NCBI RefSeq assembly: GCF_013337285.1
Contig: NZ_SUPW01000001.1
Coordinates: 248,001-312,000 of the forward strand
Source of the DNA: Agrobacterium tumefaciens
Lineage (GTDB): Bacteria; Pseudomonadota; Alphaproteobacteria; Rhizobiales; Rhizobiaceae
Direction: 5' to 3'
DNA: 64,000 bases
Positions 34,245-43,954 of this stretch are shown one piece after another. Below the pieces are notes generated by a model, which was not told where the DNA came from, searched no databases, and was given only the letters and a program-made list of their open reading frames with translations. Positions within the stretch are counted from its first letter, which is position 1, and every line of letters starts with the position of its first letter. A program made the position numbers and the translations under genes.

Positions 34245-35234
34245 TCAGCCTTCCCTGTCGCCATCGGCCACGTCGAGACCGAGCAGGTTCCAGGTCTGCA
34301 CCATGTGCGGCGACAAAGGCGCGCTCACCCGAAGCCGGCCGCCATTCGGGTGCGGAATGTCGATGTGGCGTGCGTGCAGGTGCAGACGCTTCTGGACGCC
34401 GCCGGGGAAATCCCAGTTGGGATCTTCGATATAATATTTCGGATCGCCGATGATCGGGTGGCCGATATGCAGGGCATGGACGCGCAGCTGGTGGGTGCGG
34501 CCGGTATAGGGCTCCATTTCCAGCCAGGCGAGGTTCTGCGCGGCGGTATCGATGACGCGATAATAGGAAACGGCGTGATCGGCCCCCTCCTCGCCATGTT
34601 TGGCAATGCGCATTCGATCGCCGTCTGGGGTCTGCTCTTTGACGAGCCAGGTGGAAATCTTGTCCTGATGTTTGCGCGGAACGCCGCGCACCAGCGCCCA
34701 ATAGGTCTTCTTCGTGTCGCGTTCTCTGAAAGCCGCTGTCAGCTTCTGCGCCGCGCCCCTTGTGCGGGCAACCACCAGCACGCCTGAAGTGTCGCGGTCC
34801 AGACGGTGCACCAGACGCGGCTTTTCGCCCTTCGGGCTGGTCCAAGCCTCCAGAAGCCCGTCAATATGACGATTGACGCCGGAACCGCCCTGCACGGCAA
34901 TGCCGGCCGGCTTGTTGAACACGAAAACCTTGTCGTCCTCATGCAAGAGCATGCGCGCCAGAAGCTCGCTGTCTTCCGAATGTTTAAGGTCCCTCGATCC
35001 GATCGGGCCGCTTTTGACCTTGAGGTCGGAATCAACCGGTGGCACACGCACCAACTGTCCCGGCTGCACACGCGCGTCCGTTTTCACCCGGCCACCATCC
35101 ACACGCACCTGCCCGGAGCGCAGCAGCTTCTGCAACTGCCCGAAACCCAGCCCCGGATAGTGAATCTTGAACCAGCGATCGAGGCGCATACCGGCCTCGT
35201 CGGCCTCGACCTTGATATGCTCGATACCTGCCAT
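34245..35234 (-). CDS. RluA-family 23S rRNA pseudouridine synthase (RluC/D type)
   Basis: This 329-residue enzyme has an N-terminal S4 RNA-binding domain (MRLDRWFKIHYPGLGFGQLQ, to about 60) and a catalytic domain with the signature LVHRLDRDTSGVLVVAR; D146 is the nucleophile. A further hallmark is PYTGRTHQLRVH. The S4 domain indicates RluC or RluD rather than RluA; which one cannot be decided. It heads the run with the HAD phosphatase and ATP12 chaperone. Confidence 0.92.
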   Translation of the reverse strand: MAGIEHIKVEADEAGMRLDRWFKIHYPGLGFGQLQKLLRSGQVRVDGGRVKTDARVQPGQLVRVPPVDSDLKVKSGPIGSRDLKHSEDSELLARMLLHEDDKVFVFNKPAGIAVQGGSGVNRHIDGLLEAWTSPKGEKPRLVHRLDRDTSGVLVVARTRGAAQKLTAAFRERDTKKTYWALVRGVPRKHQDKISTWLVKEQTPDGDRMRIAKHGEEGADHAVSYYRVIDTAAQNLAWLEMEPYTGRTHQLRVHALHIGHPIIGDPKYYIEDPNWDFPGGVQKRLHLHARHIDIPHPNGGRLRVSAPLSPHMVQTWNLLGLDVADGDREG

Positions 35235-35300
35235 GAAATTTCCAGTCTTTCTGTCTTGATCGCGCGCTCTGTTCGTCGGCGCACCGTTTGGATCAAGCCT

Positions 35301-35678
35301 TTAGAACAAACTGCGGCCCAAGGCCAGCCCGGCAAAAACCGCAGCGATGGAAACCACAAGGCTGGCAAGCACGTAAACGGCCGAAAGGCCAAGTGCACCG
35401 CGTTCGAAAAGTGCGACCGCATCAAGCGAGAAGGACGAAAATGTCGTGAAGCCGCCCAGCACGCCGGTGACGAGAAACAGGCGCATTTCCATCGAGGCGT
35501 TCAGACGCCGCGCCACCAGTTCGACCAGAAGACCGATCAGGAACGATCCGACCACATTGACCGCCAGCGTTCCCCAAGGGAAATTCAACCCCGCCAGCCG
35601 AACGCTCCAGACGCCGACCAGATAACGAAAAACGGAACCAATTGCGCCGCCTGCGGCGACAAGAGCGATATTCACCAT
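35301..35678 (-). CDS. crcB: fluoride channel CrcB/Fluc
   Basis: The 125-residue protein with four membrane spans carries the Fluc signatures GGAIGSVFRYLVG, WGTLAVNVVGSFLIGLL (with the conserved Asn) and GVLGGFTTFSSFSLDAV. It forms a dual-topology dimer that exports fluoride. It starts 66 nt upstream of the pseudouridine synthase start, on the same strand, and may be the first gene of that run. No fluoride riboswitch was recognised upstream. Confidence 0.93.
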   Translation of the reverse strand: MVNIALVAAGGAIGSVFRYLVGVWSVRLAGLNFPWGTLAVNVVGSFLIGLLVELVARRLNASMEMRLFLVTGVLGGFTTFSSFSLDAVALFERGALGLSAVYVLASLVVSIAAVFAGLALGRSLF

Positions 35679-35878
35679 GGGGGATTGTCTCCGGGGAAAG
35701 TACCGGACCGGGTTGTCCGACGCATTTCTAGACCATCACGTCAGGGCGCGAAACCCCATTGCCGAGTGCTTTCGTCCGTTAAAATACGATTAAATTGCAC
35801 CCCCGCGATTTAGCCTTCCAACAAGACGCGGGTGATAACCTCCAGTTTTCAAGGGTCGCGAAGATGGCCGGAGGTTGG

Positions 35879-36163
35879 ATGACACAGGTTCTTTCCGTTT
35901 CTGCGAATACGGCAGCCTACGCGCTGGAGGCAGTGAAGCCCCCACAGCGCGTGCCGCGCAGAACCGAGGTCGAAGAAGAGATTCACGCCTTGGCACGCAA
36001 GGCCGAGAACAGCGACGACTTCCAGCTCCGAGCCCTGATGACGGCCATCAAGCCGCCGGCGCTCACGCTCTATTTCCTGACCGCTGCCAGCCAGCGCCAC
36101 GAACCGCAGGCGACGCTCGAACAGGCTGTGGAAGCCTATGAGGAAAACAACGCGAAAAGCTGA
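35879..36163 (+). CDS. small conserved hypothetical protein
   Basis: A 94-residue soluble protein with a flexible N-terminus (MTQVLSVSANTAAYALEAVK) and a helical, acidic C-terminal half (EVEEEIHALARKAENSDDF, ending EQAVEAYEENNAKS). ATG 35879 is preferred because GGAGG lies 5-6 nt upstream; ATG 35864 is in frame. Codon use matches its neighbours and there is no rival frame, so it is taken as real. No known domain is visible. About 190 nt of AT-rich sequence follows with no gene. Confidence 0.6.
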   Translation: MTQVLSVSANTAAYALEAVKPPQRVPRRTEVEEEIHALARKAENSDDFQLRALMTAIKPPALTLYFLTAASQRHEPQATLEQAVEAYEENNAKS

Positions 36164-36351
36164 TAAGAAATTAGTAATTTAAATCAGACTGATACATGAA
36201 TATTTTAATTTTATTTCTTAATATAGGCGGGCCTACGGCATTCAGGCTGGTGTCAGGTTGATTTTCTAAATATTTTCAACCGAATGCCGGAAAAATCACG
36301 GAGGCGATGACCATCACGCCTTTTCCGCCACGGCGCTGAAAACAAGAGATA

Positions 36352-36402
36352 ATAATAAAAAAGCTTGCGGCTACCGGACCTGTCACGCGTTCCGGTAGCC
36401 GC
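36352..36402 (-). terminator. rho-independent terminator of the DUF1775-PCuAC gene
   Basis: A perfect 12-bp stem (GCGGCTACCGGA with TCCGGTAGCCGC) is followed, reading leftward, by AAGCTTTTTTATTATT. It begins about 10 nt after the stop at 36413. Confidence 0.88.
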
Positions 36403-36412
36403 TCTTTATTGG

Positions 36413-37402
36413 TCAATTATGCTGGTGGCCGCCACCGTTGCCTTTGGCCGAGCCAGCGGAAAGCATGATTTCGACTTTCCCGGCCTTTTCGAAGATCAAC
36501 GTCACAGGCACCTTGTCGCCTTCGGCAAAGGGCTTCTTCACGTCGAAGAACATCATGTGCAGGCCGCCGGGCTTCAGTTCCACCGTCTGACCGGCGGGAA
36601 TGACGATGCCGTCATCCAGCTTGCGCATCTTCATGACGTCGTTGACCATCGCCATCTCGTGGATTTCGGCACGGCCGGAAGCCGAGGATTCGACGCCGAT
36701 CAACTTGTCGTCGCTGGTACCGGCATTCTTGATCGTCACGTAACCGCCGCCAACCGGCTGGCCCGGCAGCATGGCCTTGGTCGCACCGCCGGAAACCTCA
36801 AGGCTGCCTGCCTTCACGACATCCATGTCCATGCCCATATTCATGGCCGCATGATCATGGCCGCCGGCAGCATGGACCGCCTTTGCGGCAACGCGAATGG
36901 TTGGGGCGGGACTTTTCAGCGAATGCGGATCGACACCGGCGGCCGCCACCTCATCCCAGGAAACCTTGCCCTTGTCGCCGCAAAGCTGCGTCACCTTGAA
37001 GGGCAGATCCTGTCCGGCTTCGATGCCGGAGATTTTGCCCTGTACGGCGAAGGTGTCGTAAAATTCATCCGGCAGATTGCCACCCTTCCAGCGGATTTCG
37101 ACCGGACCGCTTTTAATTTCCTTGCCGTGGTTCTTGTAGGCCTTCTGGTAGTCACCCTTGATGACTTCCAGCTCCCAGCCGGCCTTGGGCTGCGGCTTGG
37201 CGGAAATGAAGCCCTCCGGCAGCTTGATCTGCACTTCTGTCGTGGCAAGGCCGCCGTCGCAACCGTGCGGCACCTGCAGCGCGGCAACGACGGTGCTTTC
37301 CTGTTCGGCCGAGCCGTCAACGAAAGTGGCGTGGGCAAATGCCTGCGCGGTCGAAACCGACGCAACAAACAGCGTGCAGGTGATGATTTTGGTGGTCTTC
37401 AT
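36413..37402 (-). CDS. DUF1775 (YcnI) - PCuAC copper protein fusion
   Basis: This 329-residue exported protein joins two copper-handling domains. After a signal peptide (ending QAFA) the mature N-terminus begins HATF, where YcnI-type proteins bind copper through the terminal histidine, and carries ALQVPHGCDG. The C-terminal part (about 200-320) is a PCuAC chaperone with AEIHEMAM...MKMRKL and PGGLHMMFF, giving the HxnMx21HxM-type ligands. A His/Met-rich linker (GGHDHAAMNMGMDMD) and a tail GGGHQHN add possible sites. Role: periplasmic copper delivery, probably to cytochrome oxidase. It follows a small cysteine protein on the same strand (91 nt). Confidence 0.88.
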   Translation of the reverse strand: MKTTKIITCTLFVASVSTAQAFAHATFVDGSAEQESTVVAALQVPHGCDGGLATTEVQIKLPEGFISAKPQPKAGWELEVIKGDYQKAYKNHGKEIKSGPVEIRWKGGNLPDEFYDTFAVQGKISGIEAGQDLPFKVTQLCGDKGKVSWDEVAAAGVDPHSLKSPAPTIRVAAKAVHAAGGHDHAAMNMGMDMDVVKAGSLEVSGGATKAMLPGQPVGGGYVTIKNAGTSDDKLIGVESSASGRAEIHEMAMVNDVMKMRKLDDGIVIPAGQTVELKPGGLHMMFFDVKKPFAEGDKVPVTLIFEKAGKVEIMLSAGSAKGNGGGHQHN

Positions 37403-37493
37403 GTTTCTTGTCCCTTTGACTGCATCATCCCATAAGGGTCCTGGCAGTCGCTCCGTGCCGCCAGCAGGCGGCGATAATCCGGTAAACGAAAAA

Positions 37494-37916
37494 TCAGACG
37501 GACAGGGATGGAGGCCCCCGCGCTGCGGGTTTCTGGATCGTCAGGACAGAGCGAAAGCCCCACTCTGCGGTCAGGCGATTGTCGAGCCAGGAGAATTCGC
37601 TCCTCAGCCAGCCTTCCGTATCGGGTATCGGCAGAAGAATGGACGAGGCCAGCAGGCAGGCCTCGCAAAACAGCATGGCGTCGCCGGAATGGGCCGGATC
37701 GTCCTTGCCATGGGAGACGTTGACGCCGTCGCCGTGGCCAAGGCAGATTTCAGCAAAGGTGCCGTCCGGCAGCCGGTAGCTCTCGTCCAGAGAGACCGTC
37801 GGCGCTGCGGCCAGCACGGGCTTGTGGGCAAAACCGAGTGACAACATCAAGGCTGCGCAGAAAATGCGAAGCACTCTCTCCATCCCTGTCAGTCGTCGGT
37901 TTCGATTTGCATCCAT
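37494..37916 (-). CDS. small exported protein, DUF2946-like
   Basis: The 140-residue protein has a signal-like segment (VLRIFCAALMLSLGFAHKPV) followed by ICLGHGDGVNVSHGKDD and CEACLLASSILLP. The Cys and His pattern and the position just before a YcnI-PCuAC gene resemble the DUF2946-type proteins found in copper loci. The start is uncertain: ATG 37916 or ATG 37883 (MERVLRIF). Metal binding is an inference. Confidence 0.6.
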   Translation of the reverse strand: MDANRNRRLTGMERVLRIFCAALMLSLGFAHKPVLAAAPTVSLDESYRLPDGTFAEICLGHGDGVNVSHGKDDPAHSGDAMLFCEACLLASSILLPIPDTEGWLRSEFSWLDNRLTAEWGFRSVLTIQKPAARGPPSLSV

Positions 37917-38049
37917 GACCTCATGCGATATCCCGCTTTCCTGCCGATTTCAAAGGGGAATTTTGCCGCATGCTTGACGTCTCGCAAGGGAACAATCGTC
38001 GCAAGGCGGCATTTCCCTGCTGGAACCATCGTTTCAAAGGGAGGCAGAC

Positions 38050-38235
38050 ATGCCAGCCAAATCGAAAGCCCAGCAGAAAGCGGCGGGTGCAGCACTCGCT
38101 GCCAAACGCGGCGACATCAAGAAATCCAGTTTACAAGGCGCTTCAAAAAGCATGGAGAAGTCCATGACAGAAAAGGAACTTGAGGATTTTGCATCAACGA
38201 AACGCAAGGGCTTGCCGGAGAAAAAATCCGATTAG
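38050..38235 (+). CDS. DUF3008 small basic protein
   Basis: A 61-residue lysine-rich protein: MPAKSKAQQKAAGAALAAKR, then KSSLQGASKSM and FASTKRKGLPEKK. This is the DUF3008 pattern common in rhizobia and other proteobacteria. GGGAGGCAG lies just before the ATG. Disordered character and high charge suggest nucleic-acid or stress association, but function is not known. Confidence 0.85.
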   Translation: MPAKSKAQQKAAGAALAAKRGDIKKSSLQGASKSMEKSMTEKELEDFASTKRKGLPEKKSD

Positions 38236-38365
38236 TATCGTCTGACGCTCCGACCATTGACCGAATCTTGCGCTGCCGATGGCGCAGATGGAGCAAGAAT
38301 CTGTTCAGATGCGTCATTTGGTCCTTGCCAACAGCGGGGCTTCGAAGATAATGAGCGTCGCATCA

Positions 38366-38528
38366 TCGTTGGGAGAAGCCGCTTAACTGCGGTGCCGAAG
38401 GAGCAACCGCCCCGGAAACTCTCAGGCAAAAGGACCAGCGGTGACGACGGAACTCTGGAGAGAAGCCACCTTTTCAAAGGACGGCTCGCCGAAGGGATAA
38501 CAATCTCAGGCGACAAGGACAGAGGGGG
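38366..38528 (+). promoter_or_regulatory. tandem glycine riboswitch
   Basis: Two aptamers are visible. The first has GGGAGAAGCC, GTGCCGAAGGAGCAACC and AAACTCTCAGGCAAAAGGAC; the second has CTGGAGAGAAGCC, GCTCGCCGAAGGGATAACAA and TCTCAGGCGACAAGGACAGA. Glycine binding turns on the glycine-cleavage genes. The element ends about 70 nt before gcvT and reads into it. Confidence 0.93.
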
Positions 38529-38598
38529 CTCTTGAACCGGTGCGTTTTGCGCCATGACCTGAGCCCGCGCGATATCTCGCGCAACCCTGGAGGCGTCC

Positions 38599-39738
38599 TT
38601 GGACGATACCGCCGAGCTTAAAACCACGCCGCTTCATTCCCTGCATGTTTCGCTCGGCGCCCGCATGGTGCCGTTTGCCGGTTACGACATGCCGGTGCAA
38701 TATCCGGCCGGTGTGCTGAAGGAACATCTTCAGACCCGCACCTCCGCCGGTCTGTTCGACGTGTCCCATATGGGCCAGGTGATCCTGAAGGCAAAGTCCG
38801 GAGACAATGCCGATGCCGCACGTGCGCTTGAGACGCTGGTGCCGGTCGATATTCTCGGCCTGAAGGAAGGCCGTCAGCGTTATGGCTTCTTCACCGACGA
38901 CAACGGCCACATCCTCGATGACCTGATGATCACCAATCGCGGCGACCATCTTTTCGTCGTCGTCAACGCTGCCTGCAAGGATGCCGATGTCGCCCATATG
39001 AAGGCGCATCTTTCCGACGCCTGCGAGATCACCCTTCTCGACGACCGCGCGCTGATCGCGTTGCAGGGACCACGCGCCGAAGAGGTGCTGGCGGAACTGT
39101 GGGCCGGCGTGTCCGAAATGAAGTTCATGGATGTGCAGGAAGTGCCGCTGCATGACGTGCCCTGCATCGTCTCCCGTTCCGGTTATTCCGGCGAAGACGG
39201 TTTTGAAATCTCCGTGCCGGCCGAGAAGGCGGAAGAGATCGCCAAGGCCCTGCTCGAACATCCCGATTGCGAAGCCATCGGGCTTGGCGCGCGCGACAGC
39301 CTGCGTCTCGAAGCCGGCCTTTGTCTTTATGGCAACGACATCGACACCACGACCTCCCCCATCGAAGCTTCGCTTGAATGGGCAATCCAGAAGGCACGCC
39401 GCGCCGGTGGTGATCGCGAAGGCGGTTTTCCGGGAGCGGAGCGTATTCTGGGCGAACTCAAGGATGGTACTTCACGCCGCCGCGTCGGCCTGAAGCCCGA
39501 AGGCAAGGCGCCGGTGCGCGGCCATTCGAAGCTTTTTGCGGATGCTGAAGGCAAGACGGAAATCGGCGAAGTGACCTCTGGCGGTTTCGGCCCTTCGGTC
39601 GAAGGCCCTGTCGCCATGGGGTATTTGCCCGTGTCCTACGCGACACCCGGCACGGCGATTTTCGCGGAAGTGCGCGGCAAATACCTGCCCGTCACCGTCG
39701 CTGCCCTGCCCTTCATCAAGCCCACCTATAAACGATAA
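38599..39738 (+). CDS. gcvT: glycine cleavage T protein (aminomethyltransferase)
   Basis: GcvT takes the aminomethyl group from lipoyl-GcvH, releases ammonia and forms methylene-tetrahydrofolate. Its 379 residues show the family landmarks MVPFAGYDMPVQY, LFDVSHMGQV, SRSGYSGEDGFEI, ARDSLRLEAGLCLYGND and PIEASLEWAI. The start is TTG 38599 preceded by CTGGAGGCG. It is the first gene of gcvTHP under the glycine riboswitch. Confidence 0.97.
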   Translation: MDDTAELKTTPLHSLHVSLGARMVPFAGYDMPVQYPAGVLKEHLQTRTSAGLFDVSHMGQVILKAKSGDNADAARALETLVPVDILGLKEGRQRYGFFTDDNGHILDDLMITNRGDHLFVVVNAACKDADVAHMKAHLSDACEITLLDDRALIALQGPRAEEVLAELWAGVSEMKFMDVQEVPLHDVPCIVSRSGYSGEDGFEISVPAEKAEEIAKALLEHPDCEAIGLGARDSLRLEAGLCLYGNDIDTTTSPIEASLEWAIQKARRAGGDREGGFPGAERILGELKDGTSRRRVGLKPEGKAPVRGHSKLFADAEGKTEIGEVTSGGFGPSVEGPVAMGYLPVSYATPGTAIFAEVRGKYLPVTVAALPFIKPTYKR

Positions 39739-39765
39739 TTTCATCCTATCTCCGGAGAGAACACG

Positions 39766-40128
39766 ATGCTGAAATTTACCGCAGAACACGAATGGCTGAA
39801 GTTCGAAGGCGATATCGCCACCGTTGGCATCACCAGTCACGCCGCTGAACAACTTGGCGATCTCGTTTTCGTCGAATTGCCGGAAGTGGGCGCAACCTTC
39901 GCCAAGGATGGCGATGCAGCGACCGTTGAATCCGTCAAGGCTGCCTCAGACGTCTATTGTCCGCTGGATGGCGAAGTGGTCGAAATCAACCAGTCGATCG
40001 TTGACGATCCCTCGCTGGTCAATTCCGACCCGCAGGGTGCCGGCTGGTTCTTCAAGCTGAAGCTTTCCAACGTGGCGGATGCCGATACGCTGCTCGACGA
40101 AGCAGCCTACAAGGAGCTGATCGCGTAA
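39766..40128 (+). CDS. gcvH: glycine cleavage H protein
   Basis: The 120-residue lipoyl carrier shuttles the aminomethyl intermediate between P and T proteins. Lipoylation is expected on K58 in [11 protein letters not shown]. Other conserved parts are [10 protein letters not shown] and [18 protein letters not shown] lies upstream. Its TAA overlaps the gcvP ATG by one base (TAATG), indicating translational coupling. Confidence 0.97.
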   Translation: MLKFTAEHEWLKFEGDIATVGITSHAAEQLGDLVFVELPEVGATFAKDGDAATVESVKAASDVYCPLDGEVVEINQSIVDDPSLVNSDPQGAGWFFKLKLSNVADADTLLDEAAYKELIA

Positions 40129-42992
40129 TGACGACGCCCACGGAATTCCATTTCACCGACTATCAGCCTTATGATTTCGCCAACCGGCGTCACATCGGGC
40201 CGTCGCCGTCGGAAATGGCAGAGATGTTGAAGGTCGTTGGCTATAAGAGCCTTGACGCCCTCATCGACGCCACCGTTCCCTCCTCCATCCGCCAGAAGGT
40301 GCCGCTCACCTGGGGTGCGGCGCTGACCGAACGCGAGGCGCTGGATCGTCTTCGCGAGACGGCCAACAAGAACCAGGTCCTGACCTCGCTGATCGGCCAG
40401 GGCTACTACGGCACCATCACGCCGCCGGTCATCCAGCGCAATATTCTGGAAAACCCGGCCTGGTATACGGCCTATACGCCCTACCAGCCGGAAATCAGCC
40501 AGGGCCGTCTTGAGGCGCTGCTGAACTACCAGACCATGGTCTGCGATCTGACCGGCCTCGACGTCGCCAACGCATCGCTGCTCGATGAAGCGACGGCCGC
40601 CGCCGAAGCCATGGCCATGTGCCAGCGCGTCGCCAAGTCCAAGGCGACCGCCTTCTTCGTGGACGCCAATTGCCATCCGCAGACCATCGCGCTGATCGAA
40701 ACCCGTGCGGCCCCGCTCGGCTGGAAGGTGATCGTCGGCAATCCCTTCACCGATCTCGATCCTGTCGACGTGTTTGGCGCGATCTTCCAGTATCCCGGCA
40801 CCCACGGCCATGTCAGCGATTTCTCCGGCCTGATTTCCCGCCTGCACCAGACCGGCGCGATTGCCGCCGTCGCCGCCGATCTTCTGGCGCTGACGCTCTT
40901 GAAATCTCCCGGCGAAATGGGCGCAGACATCGCCATCGGCACATCGCAGCGTTTCGGCGTTCCGGTCGGTTATGGTGGTCCGCACGCGGCTTACATGGCC
41001 GTCAAGGACGCCCATAAGCGCTCCATGCCCGGCCGCCTGGTCGGCGTTTCCGTCGATGCGCGCGGCAACCGCGCCTATCGCCTGTCGCTGCAGACCCGCG
41101 AGCAGCATATCCGCCGCGAAAAGGCGACGTCGAACATCTGCACCGCGCAGGTGCTGCTTGCCGTCATGGCGTCGATGTATGGCGTCTTCCATGGCCCGCA
41201 AGGCATCAAGGCGATTGCCCAGCAGACCCACCAGAAGGCCGTGCTGATGGCCAAGGGGCTGGAAAAGCTCGGCTACACCATCGAACCGGAAACCTTCTTC
41301 GACACGATCACCGTCGAAGTCGGCCATATGCAGGGCGTCATCCTGCGCTCGGCCGTGGCGGAAGGTGTAAACCTGCGCAAGGTTGGCGCCACCAGGATCG
41401 GCATGAGCCTTGACGAGCGTACCCGCCCGGCAACGCTTGAGGCCGTCTGGCGTGCTTTCGGCGGCAATTTCTCGATCTCGGATTTCGAGCCGGACTATCG
41501 TCTGCCGAAGGAGCTGCTGCGCACCAGCCAGTATATGACGCATCCGATCTTCCACATGAACCGTGCCGAAAGCGAGATGACCCGTTACATCCGCCGTCTT
41601 TCGGACCGCGATCTGGCGCTCGACCGCTCGATGATCCCGCTCGGTTCCTGCACCATGAAACTGAACGCAACCGCGGAAATGCTGCCGATCACCTGGCCGG
41701 AATTTTCCGACATCCATCCCTTCGTGCCGGCCAATCAGGCGCTGGGTTACAAGGAGATGATCGACGATCTCTCCGAAAAGCTTTGCTCGGTCACCGGTTA
41801 CGACGCCTTCTCCATGCAGCCGAATTCCGGCGCGCAGGGGGAATATGCCGGGCTTCTCACCATCCGTAACTATCACCTCGCCAATGGCGGCACACATCGC
41901 GACGTCTGCCTCATTCCAACCTCCGCGCATGGCACCAACCCTGCCTCCGCGCAGATGGTCGGCATGAAAGTGGTGCCGGTGAAGGTGCGGGACAACGGGG
42001 ACATCGATATCGATGATTTCCGTGCAAAAGCAGAGCAGTATGCGGAAAACCTCTCGTGCTGCATGATCACCTATCCGTCCACCCACGGCGTGTTCGAGGA
42101 GACGGTTCGCGAGATCTGCGAGATCACCCACAAGCATGGTGGACAGGTCTATCTCGACGGCGCCAACATGAACGCCATGGTCGGCCTTGCCCGTCCCGGC
42201 GATATCGGCTCTGACGTTTCGCATCTCAATCTGCACAAGACCTTCTGCATTCCGCATGGCGGTGGTGGCCCGGGCATGGGACCGATCGGCGTCAAGGCGC
42301 ATCTGGCTCCCTACCTCCCCGGCCATCCGACGACCGATGGTCGTGAAGGTGCGGTTTCGGCTGCTCCTTTCGGCTCGCCGTCGATCCTGCCGATCTCCTG
42401 GAGCTATTGCCTGATGATGGGCGGTGAAGGGCTGACGCAGGCGACCAAGGTGGCAATCCTCAACGCCAACTATATCGCCGAGCGGCTGAAGGGCGCTTAC
42501 GACGTGCTCTACAAGTCCGAAACCGGACGCGTTGCGCATGAGTGCATCATCGACACCAGACCCTTGGCGGATAGCTGCGGCGTGACGGTGGACGATGTGG
42601 CAAAGCGCCTCGTCGATTGCGGTTTCCACGCGCCGACCATGAGCTGGCCGGTGGCCGGCACGCTGATGATCGAGCCGACGGAATCCGAGACGAAGGCGGA
42701 AATCGACCGTTTCTGCGATGCCATGCTGGCGATCCGCGAGGAAGCCCGCGATATCGAAGAAGGCCGTGCGGACAAGGTCAACAATCCGCTGAAGAACGCA
42801 CCGCACACGGTGGAAGACCTCGTCGGCGAATGGGATCGTCCCTACAGCCGCGAAAAGGGCTGCTTCCCGCCAGGCGCATTCCGCATCGACAAATACTGGT
42901 CGCCCGTCAACCGCATCGACAATGTCTATGGTGACCGCAACCTCATCTGCACCTGCCCGCCGATGGAGGATTATGCCGAAGCGGCGGAGTAA
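40128..42992 (+). CDS. gcvP: glycine dehydrogenase (decarboxylating), P protein
   Basis: This is the full-length single-chain P protein of 954 residues. It decarboxylates glycine with PLP and passes the aminomethyl group to lipoyl-GcvH. The PLP lysine is K704 in [17 protein letters not shown]; other signatures are [16 protein letters not shown] [13 protein letters not shown] near 90, GSCTMKLNA and [12 protein letters not shown]. The N-terminal and C-terminal halves are homologous, as usual. It ends the operon and is followed by a strong terminator. Confidence 0.97.
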   Translation: MTTPTEFHFTDYQPYDFANRRHIGPSPSEMAEMLKVVGYKSLDALIDATVPSSIRQKVPLTWGAALTEREALDRLRETANKNQVLTSLIGQGYYGTITPPVIQRNILENPAWYTAYTPYQPEISQGRLEALLNYQTMVCDLTGLDVANASLLDEATAAAEAMAMCQRVAKSKATAFFVDANCHPQTIALIETRAAPLGWKVIVGNPFTDLDPVDVFGAIFQYPGTHGHVSDFSGLISRLHQTGAIAAVAADLLALTLLKSPGEMGADIAIGTSQRFGVPVGYGGPHAAYMAVKDAHKRSMPGRLVGVSVDARGNRAYRLSLQTREQHIRREKATSNICTAQVLLAVMASMYGVFHGPQGIKAIAQQTHQKAVLMAKGLEKLGYTIEPETFFDTITVEVGHMQGVILRSAVAEGVNLRKVGATRIGMSLDERTRPATLEAVWRAFGGNFSISDFEPDYRLPKELLRTSQYMTHPIFHMNRAESEMTRYIRRLSDRDLALDRSMIPLGSCTMKLNATAEMLPITWPEFSDIHPFVPANQALGYKEMIDDLSEKLCSVTGYDAFSMQPNSGAQGEYAGLLTIRNYHLANGGTHRDVCLIPTSAHGTNPASAQMVGMKVVPVKVRDNGDIDIDDFRAKAEQYAENLSCCMITYPSTHGVFEETVREICEITHKHGGQVYLDGANMNAMVGLARPGDIGSDVSHLNLHKTFCIPHGGGGPGMGPIGVKAHLAPYLPGHPTTDGREGAVSAAPFGSPSILPISWSYCLMMGGEGLTQATKVAILNANYIAERLKGAYDVLYKSETGRVAHECIIDTRPLADSCGVTVDDVAKRLVDCGFHAPTMSWPVAGTLMIEPTESETKAEIDRFCDAMLAIREEARDIEEGRADKVNNPLKNAPHTVEDLVGEWDRPYSREKGCFPPGAFRIDKYWSPVNRIDNVYGDRNLICTCPPMEDYAEAAE

Positions 42993-43011
42993 ATTTCGTT
43001 TCGCTGAAGAC

Positions 43012-43040
43012 AAAAGCCCGGATTGCTCCGGGCTTTTTTT
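43012..43040 (+). terminator. rho-independent terminator of gcvTHP
   Basis: AAAAGCCCGGA and TCCGGGCTTTT form the stem around a short loop, with a T-run (GGCTTTTTTT) at the end, 20 nt after the gcvP stop. Confidence 0.93.
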
Positions 43041-43210
43041 ATGACGGCGCACAGATAATCATTTTTAAAATCAATTATTTATCATTTTTCGCGGCTCATC
43101 TCGAAACTTCGAGAGGCCGGCCTCCGTCTCTTTTATCGCTACGGATGACCGATAGCGGCCTCTGGAAGGACCACCTTTCGGGGTTTGGATGTCACCAAGG
43201 AGGAATAACG

Positions 43211-43768
43211 ATGTACAATGTTTCTGTTCGCGCCCTGACGCTGGCCGCAGCTCTTTCCATCGGCATGGTTTCCGCTTATGCCGCGAACCCTAAAGTTGGC
43301 GGCGCCGCAATGTTCGAGGACAAGAACATCGTTGAAAATGCGATGAACTCGAAAGACCATACGACGCTTGTCGCAGCGGTGAAGGCCGCCGGGCTTGTCG
43401 AAACACTGCAAGGCAAAGGCCCGTTCACGGTGTTCGCGCCAACCAACGAAGCTTTCGCGGCCCTTCCGAAGGGTGCGGTTGACGATCTTCTGAAGCCGGA
43501 GAACAAGGAGAAGCTGGTCAAAGTGCTGACCTGCCACGTGGTTGCCGCCAATGCATTGTCACCCGCCATCGAAAAGATGATCAAGGACGACAAGGGTGAG
43601 CATGACGTGAAGACCGTCGGCGGCTGTGTGCTCAAGGCCAAGGAAAGCATGGGCAAAATCACATTGACGGATGAGAATGGTACGGTTGCTCATGTCACCA
43701 TCGCCGACGTCAAGCAATCCAATGGCGTCATTCATGTCATCGACAAGGTGTTGTTGCCGAAGATGTAA
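43211..43768 (+). CDS. exported fasciclin-domain protein
   Basis: The 185-residue protein has a signal peptide (MYNVSVRALTLAAALSIGMV, ending AYA) and one fasciclin (FAS1) domain: LVAAVKAAGLVETLQGKGPF, then TVFAPTNEAFAALP and VIHVIDKVLLP. Such proteins are periplasmic or surface-bound and mediate adhesion or envelope functions; in rhizobia one member (Nex18-like) affects symbiosis. ATG 43211 follows AAGGAGGAATAACG. It is monocistronic, ended by a terminator. Confidence 0.92.
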   Translation: MYNVSVRALTLAAALSIGMVSAYAANPKVGGAAMFEDKNIVENAMNSKDHTTLVAAVKAAGLVETLQGKGPFTVFAPTNEAFAALPKGAVDDLLKPENKEKLVKVLTCHVVAANALSPAIEKMIKDDKGEHDVKTVGGCVLKAKESMGKITLTDENGTVAHVTIADVKQSNGVIHVIDKVLLPKM

Positions 43769-43821
43769 TTAGTGCTGCATGACACAATGGCCGAATGAAG
43801 CATTCGGCTTGAACCTGCATC

Positions 43822-43847
43822 AAAGGCCCGGAAATATCCGGGCCTTT
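43822..43847 (+). terminator. terminator of the fasciclin gene
   Basis: AAAGGCCCGGA pairs with TCCGGGCCTTT around a 4-nt loop, followed by GTC. The flanking A and T runs are symmetrical, so it can work in both directions. Confidence 0.8.
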
Positions 43848-43954
43848 GTCATTCGGGCGACGACACCTCTACACCCTGAAATGGCAGGATATGATTGATC
43901 GCCAGTGGTTCCATGCTAAACCGGATCATGCAATCCTGCGGCGATGGAGTGTGA

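Noticed and set aside
34806-35813. 335-codon plus-strand open frame
   Set aside because: It runs antisense across the pseudouridine synthase and crcB, both with clear signatures, and has no ribosome site or domain.
40107-43052. 981-codon open frame on the minus strand
   Set aside because: It mirrors gcvP, which has every catalytic motif on the plus strand. The antisense frame is open because of high-GC codon bias and shows no family signature.
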